DNA of 64,000 nucleotides from Nocardia niwae NBRC 108934 = DSM 45340 (GTDB lineage Bacteria > Actinomycetota > Actinomycetes > Mycobacteriales > Mycobacteriaceae), in the NCBI RefSeq assembly GCF_001613465.1, contig NZ_BDCK01000049.1, positions 1 to 64,000 on the forward strand, read 5' to 3'. Positions 7,343 through 16,830 of the stretch are shown here, in pieces. Every line of letters begins with the position of its first letter. Position 1 is the stretch's first letter. The position numbers and the translations under genes are program-made. Below the pieces are notes generated by a model, which searched no databases, had not been told where the DNA came from, and saw only the letters and a list, made by a program, of their open reading frames with translations.

Positions 7343-8686
7343 TCAGGAAGCGGTGCGCTCCTCGCTGAAGCCGGGCATCCAGGTGCGGACGAGTTGCATG
7401 AACGGCAGCTCGGCGTCGAGTTGCGCCAGGATGCCGACGGAGCCGCCGAGCACGCGGAAGATCATCACGTATTCCGCGGGAAGCTGCAGCGCCCGTGCGG
7501 TTTTCATTTCCGGGCTGGACAACTCCGAGGCCTTTCCCGCGACCCGCTGCATCCACCTGCGGGTGAAGTGGAACGAGTCGGTCTGGATCGGGTCGGTGAA
7601 CGGCCGCAGGTAGTCGGCGATCTCCTGGTGGGTGACCACCCGGCCGGGGATCACCCAGCCGTGGTCGTACAACAGTTCGGTGAGTTCGGCGAAGCGCTCC
7701 TCGACCGCGAGGGCCAGCATCCGGCCCAGCACCGGGGGAAAGCCGTCCGGCATCGGCGCGCAGGCGCCGAAATCGATCACCGCGAGCCTGCCGTCGGGCA
7801 GCATCATGAAATTGCCCGGATGGGGGTCGGCGTGCAGGAGCCCGACGACCTCCGGGGACGAGAAGTGGAATCGGCCCATCAGTCCAGCGACACGGTTGCG
7901 GAGCGCGAGGCTGCCCGCCGGATCCTCGGCGCCCTGCTTGATGATCGAGGAGACGGCGACACCGTCCAGCCATTCGGTGACGATCACTTTCGGCGCGCTC
8001 GCCACCACCTTCGGCACCACGATCTCGCCGTGTCCGTCGAAACCCTTGGCGAAGGCACGCTGGTTGGCCGCTTCGTTGCGGTAGTCCAGCTCTTCCTCGG
8101 TGCGTTCGGTGATCTCGGCGAGGATCGGCTTGACATCCGCACCGGGAATCACGGAGGCGACCAGACCGGACATCCGGGACAGGGTCTTCAGGTCCGCGCG
8201 CAGCGCCTCGTCGGCGCCGGGATACTGCACCTTCACCGCGACGGTGCGTCCGTCCGACCACACCGCCCGGTGCACCTGCCCGATGCTGGCCGAGGCGGCC
8301 GGGCTGTCGTCGAACTCGCGGAAGCGGGTGCGCCACTGGGTGCCGAGCTGCTGGTCGAGCACCCGGTGGACGGTGGCGGCGGGCATCGGCGGCGCGGCCG
8401 CCTGCAGCTTGGTGAGCGCCTCCCGATAGTGCTCGCCGAACTCTTCCGGAACCGCGGCCTCCATCACGCTGAGTGCCTGCCCGAACTTCATCGCGCCGCC
8501 CTTCAGCTCACCCAGCACCGTGAACAACTGCTCGGCGGCCTTCTGGTTGAGTTGCGCGTTGATCTCGGACCGGTCGCCTCCGGCGAGCTTCTTGCCGAAC
8601 CCCACGGCCGCCCGACCGGCGATGCCGAGCGGAATCTTGGCCAACTTGGCGTTGCGGGACGAGCGACGGCGCACGATCTCAGACAC
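7343..8686 (-). CDS. ABC1/ADCK (UbiB-like) atypical kinase family protein
   Basis: Member of the ABC1/UbiB protein-kinase-like family; the homologue in M. tuberculosis is Rv3197, next to whiB7. The family hallmark KxGQ is KFGQALS (about 67-73). Later motifs are ASIGQVHRA (A-rich nucleotide loop replacement), AVKVQYP (kinase lysine), HADPHPGNFM and VIDFGA (metal-binding Asp). In mycobacteria the homologue has been linked to macrolide resistance, but the substrate is not established. GTG 8686 is chosen (447 aa, VSEIVRRRS...); an in-frame ATG at 8728 would add 14 residues. It is convergent with whiB7. Confidence 0.88.
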   Translation of the reverse strand: MSEIVRRRSSRNAKLAKIPLGIAGRAAVGFGKKLAGGDRSEINAQLNQKAAEQLFTVLGELKGGAMKFGQALSVMEAAVPEEFGEHYREALTKLQAAAPPMPAATVHRVLDQQLGTQWRTRFREFDDSPAASASIGQVHRAVWSDGRTVAVKVQYPGADEALRADLKTLSRMSGLVASVIPGADVKPILAEITERTEEELDYRNEAANQRAFAKGFDGHGEIVVPKVVASAPKVIVTEWLDGVAVSSIIKQGAEDPAGSLALRNRVAGLMGRFHFSSPEVVGLLHADPHPGNFMMLPDGRLAVIDFGACAPMPDGFPPVLGRMLALAVEERFAELTELLYDHGWVIPGRVVTHQEIADYLRPFTDPIQTDSFHFTRRWMQRVAGKASELSSPEMKTARALQLPAEYVMIFRVLGGSVGILAQLDAELPFMQLVRTWMPGFSEERTAS

Positions 8687-8734
8687 GTACCCATCATGGC
8701 GGACGAACCGGCCGATCGGCCATCGCAATCTTGA

Positions 8735-9610
8735 TCACTGCCGGGTTTCGAGGCTGTGTCCTGCGGAAACGTGCCTACACGCGCAGTCGGGATGGCGGTT
8801 CCATCCGCGCCGATCGAGGACGTGTGAATCCAGATCCAGTTCCAGCGTGGCGTCCAACGTGGCAGGCGGGCGCCGCGGCGAACAGTCGATGATCGCCTCC
8901 AGCTCGCCCAGAGCAACCGCGGTGGTGGCCGCGATCCCGGCGGGGGAGGCGTGTCCGACGCGGCCCAGCAGTTGTGCCGCCAGGTGCGGCCACTCGGCGT
9001 CGTTCTGCGCGCGGATCAGATCCGCGCAGCGCAGGCAGCTGGTGGCGCCGGGCAGCACCAACGGCCCGATGACGCCCTTGTTGTCCCGGATGCGCAATTG
9101 CAGATGCGGAATCCGGTGCAGCACCAAGTCGCTGACCAGCCGTGGATCGGGCATCAGTGTGTCGGCGAGCACAACGAGGTCCGCTCCCCAGGACCGTACC
9201 GTCGCCGCGCCGGAGGGATGGTCGCGAGAACGGCTCGGCCGCACCCCCAGCGCGCGCAGCCCGGCCGACACCGCGTCCGACAGCGGACCGAGCCCGTGCA
9301 CCCGCACCGCCCGCACCTGCGCGGCGCGTTCCTGCGGATGCTCCAGCAGCCCGGCTTCGTCGATCAGCGTGAGCAATGCCACAGCGCGGTCGGCGTCGAT
9401 CCCGCATTCTCCGGCTCGCCAGATGATCTGGGGCTTGGTGCGCAGACCATCGAGCAGGCGGAGGAACGCGACGACGGTCTGCGCGTCCATACCTTCCGGA
9501 TCGAGGACCATCGCGGTCTCGGGATCGCACCCGAGTTGCACGCCACCGCTCGGGCGGACCAGCACGGTCACCCGCGGACGCAATCGCGGACCACGACGCA
9601 TCGTTGTCAT
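8735..9610 (-). CDS. ThiF/TOMM-cyclodehydratase-like protein (Rv3196 type)
   Basis: A 291-aa protein related to the leader-binding/E1-like half of thiazole/oxazole cyclodehydratases. An N-terminal winged-helix-like region is followed by a Rossmann-like segment and a C-terminal zinc-binding set (CLRCADL about 205 and CACR near the end). It equals the conserved gene between the ABC1 kinase and metalloprotease genes of mycobacteria. No precursor peptide or other TOMM gene is near, so a biosynthetic role is not supported. The ATG at 9610 (MTTMRRG) is preferred over one at 9667, which would add a run of unlikely residues. The actual function is unknown. Confidence 0.72.
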   Translation of the reverse strand: MTTMRRGPRLRPRVTVLVRPSGGVQLGCDPETAMVLDPEGMDAQTVVAFLRLLDGLRTKPQIIWRAGECGIDADRAVALLTLIDEAGLLEHPQERAAQVRAVRVHGLGPLSDAVSAGLRALGVRPSRSRDHPSGAATVRSWGADLVVLADTLMPDPRLVSDLVLHRIPHLQLRIRDNKGVIGPLVLPGATSCLRCADLIRAQNDAEWPHLAAQLLGRVGHASPAGIAATTAVALGELEAIIDCSPRRPPATLDATLELDLDSHVLDRRGWNRHPDCACRHVSAGHSLETRQ

Positions 9611-9647
9611 GTCATCAGTATGCGAACCGCGTGCAGGGCGACTCGTG

Positions 9648-9687
9648 CCGAAACCCCAGTTATCCACAGGGTTTCGGTTCGTCCACA
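9648..9687. promoter_or_regulatory. two DnaA-box-like sites, one framed by an inverted repeat
   Basis: TTATCCACA (9660-9668) is a perfect 9-mer DnaA box. TCGTCCACA (9679-9687) is one base from the actinobacterial TTGTCCACA form, 19 bp away and in the same orientation. The first box lies in the loop of a 9-bp inverted repeat (CCGAAACCC 9648-9656 / GGGTTTCGG 9669-9677). The location is the gap between two minus-strand genes, so a regulatory or titration role is conceivable, or the stem may only be a hairpin. Confidence 0.4.
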
Positions 9688-9694
9688 GCGTGGA

Positions 9695-11104
9695 TCAGGA
9701 CGATGCGCCGCCCTCTTTGCCCAGGTCGGGCCCGCTGTCGTCCGTGCGCTCACGCGCGGCCTGCTCGCGCGCCTCGGTTTCGGCGAGTTGCGCGAGCGGA
9801 TCGTCGAACACGGCCGCGCCGCCGCCGATCACCGAGTCGATGAAGCCCGCGGGGGAGTCCAGATCGTCGGAATCCGGCAGCAGATCGGGGTGCGCCCACA
9901 CGCGGTCGCGCGCGGTCACGCCCGCGTCGTTGGTGAGCCTGCGCCACAACGCGGCCGCCTCGCGCAGCTTGCGCGGACGCAACTCGAGACCGACCAGGGT
10001 CGCGAAGGTCTGTTCGGCGGGGCCGCCGGTGGCCCGCCGCCTGCGCAGCGTCTCGGCCAGCGCGCCCGCGCCGGGCAACCGGTCGCCGACCGCATCGGCC
10101 ACCACCACCTGCACCCAGCCCTCGATGAGCGCCAGCAGCGTCTCCAGGCGTTCCAGCGCCTGCTTCTGCTCCGGTGTGGTCTGCGGCTCGAACGTGCCCT
10201 GCGCCAGGATCTCCTCGAGCTTCGCGGGATCGGTCAGCGACATCGGGTCGATGCCCTGCGCGGCCTGTTCCATCGCGGAGAAGTCCATCCTGATGCCGCG
10301 CGCGTAGTCCTCGACCGCGCCGAGCACCTGCTGGCGCAGCCACGGCACGTGCGCGAACAGGCGCTGATGGGCGGCTTCCCGCGCGGCGAGGAACACCAGG
10401 ATCTCGCTCTCCGGCTGCTCCAGTCCCGCGCTGAACTCCGAGATCGCCGCGGGCAGCAGCGCCGCGGTGCCGGTGGGCCCGAGCGGGAGGCCGATGTCGG
10501 TGGAGGTCAGCACCTCTTTGGCGAGCTGACCGAGCGCCTGGCCGAGCTGCGAGCCGAACGCGAGACCGCCCATCTGGCCCAGCATGCCGACCATCGGCGC
10601 GGCGAACTGCCTGGCCTCCTCCGGCAGCGCCGCGGTCCACATCCCCGAGATCTGCTCGGCGACCGGGTCGCACAGGCGCTGCCAGGTGGACAGGGTCTGC
10701 TCGATCCAGTCGTTGGCGGTCCACGCGACGGTCTTGGTGGCGCCCGCGGGCAGGGTGGTCGCGCTGTCGAGCCACAGTTCGGCCAGGTGCGCGGCGTCGG
10801 CCACGGCGCTCGCGGCGCCGGAGGAAACCGGGGCGACGGCCGAGCCGAGCTGCTGGCGGGCCAGCCGCTTGGCTACGTCGTAGTTCACCGGCCCGGCCTG
10901 CGCGGAACCCGGCTGACCCATACCGCTGAGCATCTGGCCGAGCGAGGTCAGCATCTGCCCGAGCTGCGCCGGGTCGAATCCGCCGGCACCGGACCCACCG
11001 ATACCGAAACCGAACGGATCGTTCGGGCCGGGACCGCTCGGCTCGTCACCGCGCTTGCGATCGTCGTCGTCGCGGTTCGAGAATCCGAAGGGGAGGTCGT
11101 TCAT
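9695..11104 (-). CDS. zinc-dependent metalloprotease family protein (DUF2342/TIGR03624-like)
   Basis: A 469-aa actinobacterial protein matching the conserved family represented by Rv3195, annotated as zinc-dependent metalloprotease or hydrolase. The N-terminus is Gly/Pro/Asp-rich and low complexity (about 1-60), then mostly helical. The helix EAAHQRLFAHVPWLRQQV (about 230) aligns with the family's proposed metal site, though it is not a standard HExxH. The ATG at 11104 follows a weak purine-rich site. The C-terminus is acidic. The gene is divergent from the PDZ/Lon protease as in mycobacteria. Catalytic activity is not proven by the sequence. Confidence 0.75.
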   Translation of the reverse strand: MNDLPFGFSNRDDDDRKRGDEPSGPGPNDPFGFGIGGSGAGGFDPAQLGQMLTSLGQMLSGMGQPGSAQAGPVNYDVAKRLARQQLGSAVAPVSSGAASAVADAAHLAELWLDSATTLPAGATKTVAWTANDWIEQTLSTWQRLCDPVAEQISGMWTAALPEEARQFAAPMVGMLGQMGGLAFGSQLGQALGQLAKEVLTSTDIGLPLGPTGTAALLPAAISEFSAGLEQPESEILVFLAAREAAHQRLFAHVPWLRQQVLGAVEDYARGIRMDFSAMEQAAQGIDPMSLTDPAKLEEILAQGTFEPQTTPEQKQALERLETLLALIEGWVQVVVADAVGDRLPGAGALAETLRRRRATGGPAEQTFATLVGLELRPRKLREAAALWRRLTNDAGVTARDRVWAHPDLLPDSDDLDSPAGFIDSVIGGGAAVFDDPLAQLAETEAREQAARERTDDSGPDLGKEGGASS

Positions 11105-11222
11105 GCCCTTCACGTTACGCGTGTAGCACAGCGTCCCCGTGTTCGCGCGGCGCGAAACCGGTGACGGCGCGCCCGGGTGAAATGACCGCCTCCGGCGCCT
11201 CGCGCCGCCGGTTGTCATTACT

Positions 11223-12257
11223 GTGGTCCGGGTGAATCGTCGGATCCTCACCCTGGTGGCCGCTCTGATCCCGGTGCTCGTGCTGGGTGTCGTCGGCAGT
11301 GTGCTGACTGTGCCGTTCGTCGCACTTGGTCCCGGCCCCACCTTCAACACCCTCGGCCAAGTGGACGGCAAGGAAGTCGTCGATGTCCGGGGCACGGAGG
11401 TCGATCCGACCACGGGCCATCTCAACATGACCACGGTGTCGGTGCGGGACGGGCTGAGCATCTTCGAAGCGTTCGGCTTCTGGGCCAGCGGCAAGCACGG
11501 CCTGGTGCCGCGCTCGGAGGTCTATCCGCCCGGCGTCTCCCGCGAGGAGATCGACAAGTCCAACCAGGAGGACTTCAAGGATTCCGAGGGCAACGCCGAG
11601 GTCGCCGCCCTGCATTTCCTGAACCTGCCCACGGTCGTGCTGCTGCGCAAGGTGGCCGACGACGGGCCCGCCCGTGACGTCCTGCGCGCGGGCGACGAGT
11701 TGATCGCCATCAACGGCACGCCCATGACGGCGCCCAAGGACGTGGTCACCGCGGTCTCGTCGCAGGCGCCCGGTAGCACGTTGACCGTGGTGTACCGCCG
11801 CGACAACGCCGAGCAGACCGCGACGATCGTCCTCGGCACCCGCCCCGACGACCCGGCCAAGGGCTATCTCGGCGTGACACCGGGCGAGGGCGCCCGCCCG
11901 CCGCTGCAGGTGGCCTTCAATCTCGCCGACATCGGCGGCCCCTCGGCGGGCCTGATGTTCAGCCTGGCCCTTATCGACAAGCTCACGCCGGGCGAGCTGG
12001 ACAGCGGCAAATTCGTGGCGGGCACCGGAACCATCGATCAGGACGGCAAGGTCGGCCCGATCGGCGGCATCCAGTACAAGATGATGGCCGCGCGGGAGGC
12101 CGGTGCGGAGACGTTCCTGGTTCCCGCCGCCAACTGCAACGAAGCCAAGCAGCGGACCCCGGACGGCCTGCGGCTGGTGCGCGTCGAGAACCTCACCGGC
12201 GCGGTGCAGTCGCTCAACGAGATCAGCGCGGGCAAGGAGCCGGTGAGCTGCGGGTGA
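11223..12257 (+). CDS. membrane-anchored PDZ / Lon-like (S16) serine protease, YlbL type
   Basis: A 344-aa protein with one N-terminal membrane anchor (about residues 8-30), an extracytoplasmic PDZ domain around 140-210, and a C-terminal Lon-type proteolytic domain. The Lon Ser-Lys dyad is visible: Ser about 241 in GGPSAGLMF and Lys about 286 in GGIQYKMMAAREAG. This is the family of Rv3194c and B. subtilis YlbL. GTG 11223 is used; GTG 11232 is an equally good alternative. It probably acts on exported or membrane proteins. It is divergent from the metalloprotease-family gene and convergent with the PPA1309-type gene. Confidence 0.88.
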   Translation: MVRVNRRILTLVAALIPVLVLGVVGSVLTVPFVALGPGPTFNTLGQVDGKEVVDVRGTEVDPTTGHLNMTTVSVRDGLSIFEAFGFWASGKHGLVPRSEVYPPGVSREEIDKSNQEDFKDSEGNAEVAALHFLNLPTVVLLRKVADDGPARDVLRAGDELIAINGTPMTAPKDVVTAVSSQAPGSTLTVVYRRDNAEQTATIVLGTRPDDPAKGYLGVTPGEGARPPLQVAFNLADIGGPSAGLMFSLALIDKLTPGELDSGKFVAGTGTIDQDGKVGPIGGIQYKMMAAREAGAETFLVPAANCNEAKQRTPDGLRLVRVENLTGAVQSLNEISAGKEPVSCG

Positions 12258-12312
12258 TGCCGCACCGTGCGGCCGGGGAACCGTCCCGGGCGCTCGGCGC
12301 GACCGGGTAGTC

Positions 12313-12330
12313 GCCCGCAAGAGTGCGGGC
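12313..12330. terminator. hairpin between convergent genes
   Basis: A 7-bp stem GCCCGCA / TGCGGGC with an AGAG loop lies in the gap between the PDZ protease and the convergent PPA1309-type gene. No T-tract follows. Confidence 0.4.
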
Positions 12331-12407
12331 CGCACCGCCGGCGCGGACCGCGCGCACCTGCCCGGCGGAGCCGTGCCATAGCGCGCCCGCCCGGCACCGT
12401 CAGTACG

Positions 12408-12989
12408 TCACTCGAGCGTATGGTGCAGCGCCTCCACCAGATTCGGCGCCAGGTTGGGGTAGGTGCGCAGGTCGAGGTCGCCGAAATCGTCGGCGTCGTC
12501 CTCGGGACGCAGCTGCAACAGGCACAGCGACGCGCCGTCGCGCAGCACCGCGGCGAACAACCGGGCCTCCCGGCGCTGCGGGTGCGCCTCGGCGGCGGCG
12601 CGCGCGGCCGCGTCGGCGGCGTCGTGGTCGGCCAGCAGCGGGGCGAGCGCGTCATCGAGCGTCGATTCGGCGTCCGGCGGAAGCACCACGATCTCCTGCA
12701 CGAGTACGCAACCACGGACGGCGGGCGGCCAGCTGGTGGTGGCCAGGAATTCGTCCAAGGCGATCGAGCCGCCGGTGATGTCGTCCGGGAACGCCTCCTG
12801 GGCGACCGGCGTCAGCTCGTCGCCCTCGTCGAGCTGGTCCTCCAATTCCGGCTGCGCCGCGACCAGGTCCGCGGTCGGCACCAGGGCGAACATCTGCGGG
12901 GGACGCCCCCATCCCTCGGCATCGACGAATTCCGCCACCTCCCGGACGGATCGGGCAAGGACGAGTTCGGCGTGCAGGTCTGGGGTCAC
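12408..12989 (-). CDS. PPA1309-family conserved hypothetical protein
   Basis: A 193-aa acidic soluble protein of an actinobacterial family typically found next to the PDZ protease and the UPF0182 gene. It includes DITGGSIALDEFLATTSWP and WPPAVRGCVLVQEIVVLP, and ends in a region with repeated Asp/Glu and LRTYPNLAPNLVEALHHTL. No catalytic motif is visible. The GTG at 12989 (VTPDLHAEL) is preferred, since longer frames to 13079 begin with an Arg-rich unlikely stretch. It is divergent from the UPF0182 gene; the function is unknown. Confidence 0.7.
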   Translation of the reverse strand: MTPDLHAELVLARSVREVAEFVDAEGWGRPPQMFALVPTADLVAAQPELEDQLDEGDELTPVAQEAFPDDITGGSIALDEFLATTSWPPAVRGCVLVQEIVVLPPDAESTLDDALAPLLADHDAADAAARAAAEAHPQRREARLFAAVLRDGASLCLLQLRPEDDADDFGDLDLRTYPNLAPNLVEALHHTLE

Positions 12990-13199
12990 GCGAACATCCA
13001 ACCAAACCGCCGACCGGGGCTGCCGGAAACCCGGACGAACGCTTCCCCGGCGCGGCAAGCGCAACCCTGCCAGCTGCATGGTGTCCGATTTCCGTAGAGT
13101 GGGCCGGGACGGTCCGGAAGGACCACCCGCAACATCGGACTGCGGCGCATCGGCCGGGCGTATCGGTGCGAGCGTCGCCGGACCTTGGAGAGTGGCATC

Positions 13200-16199
13200 G
13201 TGGGCATGCGGCCCCCCACCGGCTTACCTTCGCTGTCCCGACGCAGCCGTGTGCTGCTGGTGGCGGCCATCGTCCTCGCGGCGTTGCTGCTGCTCGGGCC
13301 GCGGTTGACGGACACCTACACGAATTGGCTGTGGTTCGGCGAGGTCGGCTTCCGCAACGTGTATCTCACGGTGTTACGAACCCGGGTACTGCTATTCCTC
13401 GCCGTGGCGGCCTTCGTCGGGCTGGTGGTCTGGCTGGCGCTGCTGCTGGCCTACCGGTCCAGGCCGGTGTTCGTGCCGGTGGCGGGCCCGAATGATCCGA
13501 TCGCGCGTTACCGCACCACGGTGATGAGCAGGCTGCGGCTGTTCGGCGTCGGCATCCCCGTGCTGCTCGGCCTGCTGTCGGGCCTGGTGGCGCAGTCGAA
13601 CTGGGTGACGGTGCAGCTGTTCCTCAACGGCGGATCCTTCGGCGAGAAGGACCCGGAGTTCGGTCTCGACGTCGGGTTCTACGCTTTCGACCTGCCCTTC
13701 TACCGCATGGTGCTGAACTGGCTGTTCGTCGCGGTGGTCATCGCGTTCTTCGCCAGCCTGGTCACCCACTACGTCTTCGGCGGACTGCGGCTGACCGGCC
13801 GCGAGGGCACGCTCACCCGCGCCGCGCGGATCCAGCTGGCGCTGCTGGCCGGAACCTTCGTGCTGCTCAAGGCGATCGCCTACTGGTTCGACCGATATGA
13901 GCTGCTCTCCAGCAGCCGCAAGGAACCCACGTTCACCGGCGGTTCCTTCACCGACATCAACGCGGTGCTGCCCGCCAAGCTCATCCTGCTGTCCATCGCG
14001 GTGATCTGCGCGCTGGCCTTCTTCGCCGGCATCGTGCTGCGCGATCTGCGGGTGCCCGCGATGGCCGCCGCGCTGCTGGTGCTGTCCTCGATCCTGGTCG
14101 GCGCGGTGTGGCCGCTGGTGGTCGAACAGTTCTCGGTGCGTCCCAATGCCGCGGACAAGGAGAGCGAGTACATCGAACGCAACATCGCCGCCACCAGGCA
14201 GGCGTTCGGCATCACCAACGACAGGATCGATTACAAGGATTACAAGGGCGAGAGCAGCAAGAGCCCGCTCGAGGTGCCGGTGGACGCCGCCACCATCGGC
14301 AACGCCAGGCTGCTCGACCCGAACATCCTCTCGCCCACGTTCACGCAGCTGCGTCAGCTGAAGAACTTCTACGGTTTCCCGGAGTCGCTGGACATCGACC
14401 GCTACAACCTCGACGGCGACATCCAGGACTACATCGTCGCCGCCCGGGAGCTCTCGCCCGCGGCGCTGAGCGGCAACCAGACCGACTGGATCAACCGGCA
14501 CACCGTCTACACCCACGGCAACGGCTTCGTCGCCGCCCCCGCCAACCGGGTGAACAAGCCGCCGTCGGACGATCCCAACGCCGCGGGCGGCAGCGGCGAC
14601 GGCGGCTATCCGATCTTCATGGTGAGCGACCTGTTCACGCCTGCGGACAAGCAGCGGATCAAGGTGGATCAGCCCCGGGTGTATTTCGGGGAGCTGATCT
14701 CGCAGGCGAACCCGGACTACGCGATCGTCGGCGCGACGGACGGCCAGCGACCGCGCGAGTACGACTCGGACGTCGCGCAATACACCTACACCGGCAAGGG
14801 CGGCGTGCCGATCAGCAATTGGTTCAACCGACTCGCCTTCGCGGCCAAGTACGCCGAGCGCAACATCCTGTTCTCCTCCGCCATCGGCGAGGACTCGAAG
14901 ATCATCTTCAACCGCAGCCCCCGCGAACGGGTGCAGAAGGTGGCACCCTGGCTGACCACCGACGGCAACGCCTATCCCGCGGTGGTCGACGGACGGATCG
15001 TCTGGATCGTCGACGCCTACACGACGCTGGACAACTACCCGTACGCGCAGACCACCTCGCTCGAGGGTGCGCTGGAGGACAGCATCGACAAGAAGACCGG
15101 GCGGCTGCTGCCGCGCAAGGAGGTCAGCTACATCCGCAACTCGGTGAAGGCGACGGTCGACGCGTACGACGGTAGCGTCACTCTCTACGAGGTGGACACG
15201 TCGGATCCGGTGCTGAATGCCTGGCGCGGGGTGTTCCCGGGCGCGGTGAAGCCGGAGAGCGAGATCTCGCCGGAACTGCGGGCGCACTTCCGCTACCCGG
15301 AGGATCTGTTCAAGGTGCAGCGCGAGATGCTGTCGAAGTATCACGTGGACGATCCCCGAGAGTTCTTCACCAACAACGCCTTCTGGTCGGTGCCCGCCGA
15401 TCCGACCACCGAGGGCGGCACCACCGCCAATCAGCCGCCGTATTACGTGCTGCTCGGCGATGGGAAAACGAACAAGCCCACGTTCAATTTGACCAGCGCG
15501 ATGACCGGCTACAACCGGCCCTATCTCGCCGCCTATATCTCGGTGCGCTCCGATCCGGACGGGTACGGCAAATTCACGATTCTCCGATTGCCCACGGACA
15601 CACAGACATTGGGTCCGCAGCAGACGCAGAACCGGATGACGACGTCGCCGGAGGTGTCGCGCGAGAAAACGTTGCTGTCGAATTCGAACAAGATCAAATA
15701 TGGCAACCTGCTGACTTTGCCGGTCGCCGACGGTGGCATTCTCTATGTGGAGCCGTTCTACAACGAACGCAACACCGGGCCGAACACGGCGACCTTCCCG
15801 CAGCTGCTGCGGGTGCTGGTGAGCTATCGGGATGAGGCGGGCAACGTCAAGGTGGGCTACGCCTCGACCTTGGCGGACGCGCTGAACCAGGTCATTCCGG
15901 GTGCGGGCGCGCTGGCGACGCCGTTCGGCGGTGACTCGGGTACCAGGCCGAAGCCGGGTACCGCTCCGGCGCCCGCCGAGGGCACCAACGGGACCGGCAG
16001 CGCCGCTACTCCGCCGCCCGCGTCGGTCCCGCCGCCCGCGCCGGGATCCTCCCCGGCCAAGGACGCCGCGGCGGCCGAGCTCAACCGCAAGATCGAGAAC
16101 GTGCGAAACGCCATGCGCAGCGGAAACTTCCAGGACTTCGGCCGGGCGCTGGACGAGCTGGAATCCGCCGTGAAGGCGTATCAGGACGCGGGTCGCTGA
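13200..16199 (+). CDS. UPF0182-family large membrane protein
   Basis: A 999-aa protein equivalent to Rv3193c. The N-terminal third has about seven hydrophobic helices (RVLLVAAIVLAALLLLG near the start, then RVLLFLAVAAFVGLVVWLAL and others). A large extracytoplasmic domain follows with the conserved stretch SEYIERNIAATRQAFG (about 320), and a Pro/Ala-rich linker (PPPASVPPPAPG) leads to a short C-terminal helix pair. GGAGAG at 13187-13192 lies 7 nt before GTG 13200, which decides the start over the TTG at 13185 or ATG at 13206. A strong hairpin follows the stop. The biochemical role is unknown. Confidence 0.92.
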   Translation: MGMRPPTGLPSLSRRSRVLLVAAIVLAALLLLGPRLTDTYTNWLWFGEVGFRNVYLTVLRTRVLLFLAVAAFVGLVVWLALLLAYRSRPVFVPVAGPNDPIARYRTTVMSRLRLFGVGIPVLLGLLSGLVAQSNWVTVQLFLNGGSFGEKDPEFGLDVGFYAFDLPFYRMVLNWLFVAVVIAFFASLVTHYVFGGLRLTGREGTLTRAARIQLALLAGTFVLLKAIAYWFDRYELLSSSRKEPTFTGGSFTDINAVLPAKLILLSIAVICALAFFAGIVLRDLRVPAMAAALLVLSSILVGAVWPLVVEQFSVRPNAADKESEYIERNIAATRQAFGITNDRIDYKDYKGESSKSPLEVPVDAATIGNARLLDPNILSPTFTQLRQLKNFYGFPESLDIDRYNLDGDIQDYIVAARELSPAALSGNQTDWINRHTVYTHGNGFVAAPANRVNKPPSDDPNAAGGSGDGGYPIFMVSDLFTPADKQRIKVDQPRVYFGELISQANPDYAIVGATDGQRPREYDSDVAQYTYTGKGGVPISNWFNRLAFAAKYAERNILFSSAIGEDSKIIFNRSPRERVQKVAPWLTTDGNAYPAVVDGRIVWIVDAYTTLDNYPYAQTTSLEGALEDSIDKKTGRLLPRKEVSYIRNSVKATVDAYDGSVTLYEVDTSDPVLNAWRGVFPGAVKPESEISPELRAHFRYPEDLFKVQREMLSKYHVDDPREFFTNNAFWSVPADPTTEGGTTANQPPYYVLLGDGKTNKPTFNLTSAMTGYNRPYLAAYISVRSDPDGYGKFTILRLPTDTQTLGPQQTQNRMTTSPEVSREKTLLSNSNKIKYGNLLTLPVADGGILYVEPFYNERNTGPNTATFPQLLRVLVSYRDEAGNVKVGYASTLADALNQVIPGAGALATPFGGDSGTRPKPGTAPAPAEGTNGTGSAATPPPASVPPPAPGSSPAKDAAAAELNRKIENVRNAMRSGNFQDFGRALDELESAVKAYQDAGR

Positions 16200-16227
16200 C
16201 CGGCGCCGATCGCAGAGGCATGAATAC

Positions 16228-16264
16228 CGAAGACGCCGCCATCGTGACGATGGCGGCGTCTTCG
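16228..16264. terminator. bidirectional terminator between UPF0182 and rpf genes
   Basis: A 17-bp perfect stem (CGAAGACGCCGCCATCG / CGATGGCGGCGTCTTCG) with a TGA loop lies between two convergent genes ending at 16199 and 16285. Confidence 0.8.
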
Positions 16265-16284
16265 GGTGTGTGACGCGGGAGCCG

Positions 16285-16830
16285 TCAGCGACCGAGCGAA
16301 TCGATCAGCGCGCTGTTCTGGCTGAGGATCTGCTGGAACTGGTCCTTCACGCCGTACCGCTGGGCGAGCTCGCCCGCGGCGGACTCGGCCTGCTCGATCG
16401 CCGACTGCGCGGCGCTCACAGCGGGCTGGGCGGGTTCGGGCACGGAGGGGAGTTCCTCGGCCTCGACCAGCGGCTCGGGCGAGGAGGTGCCCGGGCGCAG
16501 GTACTTGCCGCAGGACGGCCAGGCGCCGGGGCCCTGGGTGGCGAGCACGTTCTCCGCCACGCGGATCTGCTCTTCCTTGCTCGCGGTGTGGGCCGAGCCC
16601 CTGCCGCCGTTGGCCGCCCAGGTGCTCTGCGAGAACTGCAGGCCGCCGTAGTAGCCGTTTCCGGTGTTGATCCCCCAGTTGCCACCGCTCTCACACTGCG
16701 CGACGCCATCCCAGTCGTGGTTCGCCGCGGAGGCGGAAGCGGTGGAGAATGCGAACGGGACGGCAACAAGAGCGCCGGTGATGGCGGCGAAGCCGAGGGC
16801 GCGGGTGCTGATCTTCCGGTTCTCAGTCAT
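16285..16830 (-). CDS. resuscitation-promoting factor (Rpf), secreted peptidoglycan lytic enzyme
   Basis: A 181-aa exported protein with a signal peptide (about 1-35, AFSTASASA cleavage region) and then the Rpf lysozyme-like fold. It carries WDGVAQCESGGNWGINTGNG with catalytic Glu at about 47, the conserved YYGGLQFSQSTW, and two cysteines (about 46 and 107) that form the family disulfide. The C-terminal 70 residues are Pro/Glu/Gln-rich with an amphipathic end. GGGAGGGAAA precedes the ATG at 16830. Rpf proteins cleave peptidoglycan and promote exit from dormancy. A CRP-like site and a long structured leader lie upstream (17121-17136; 16831-17120), reminiscent of rpfA control. Confidence 0.93.
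   Translation of the reverse strand: MTENRKISTRALGFAAITGALVAVPFAFSTASASAANHDWDGVAQCESGGNWGINTGNGYYGGLQFSQSTWAANGGRGSAHTASKEEQIRVAENVLATQGPGAWPSCGKYLRPGTSSPEPLVEAEELPSVPEPAQPAVSAAQSAIEQAESAAGELAQRYGVKDQFQQILSQNSALIDSLGR

Noticed and set aside
8735..9610. RiPP (TOMM) biosynthetic gene cluster
   Set aside because: The ThiF-like gene is part of a conserved housekeeping block and no precursor peptide or YcaO gene is present.
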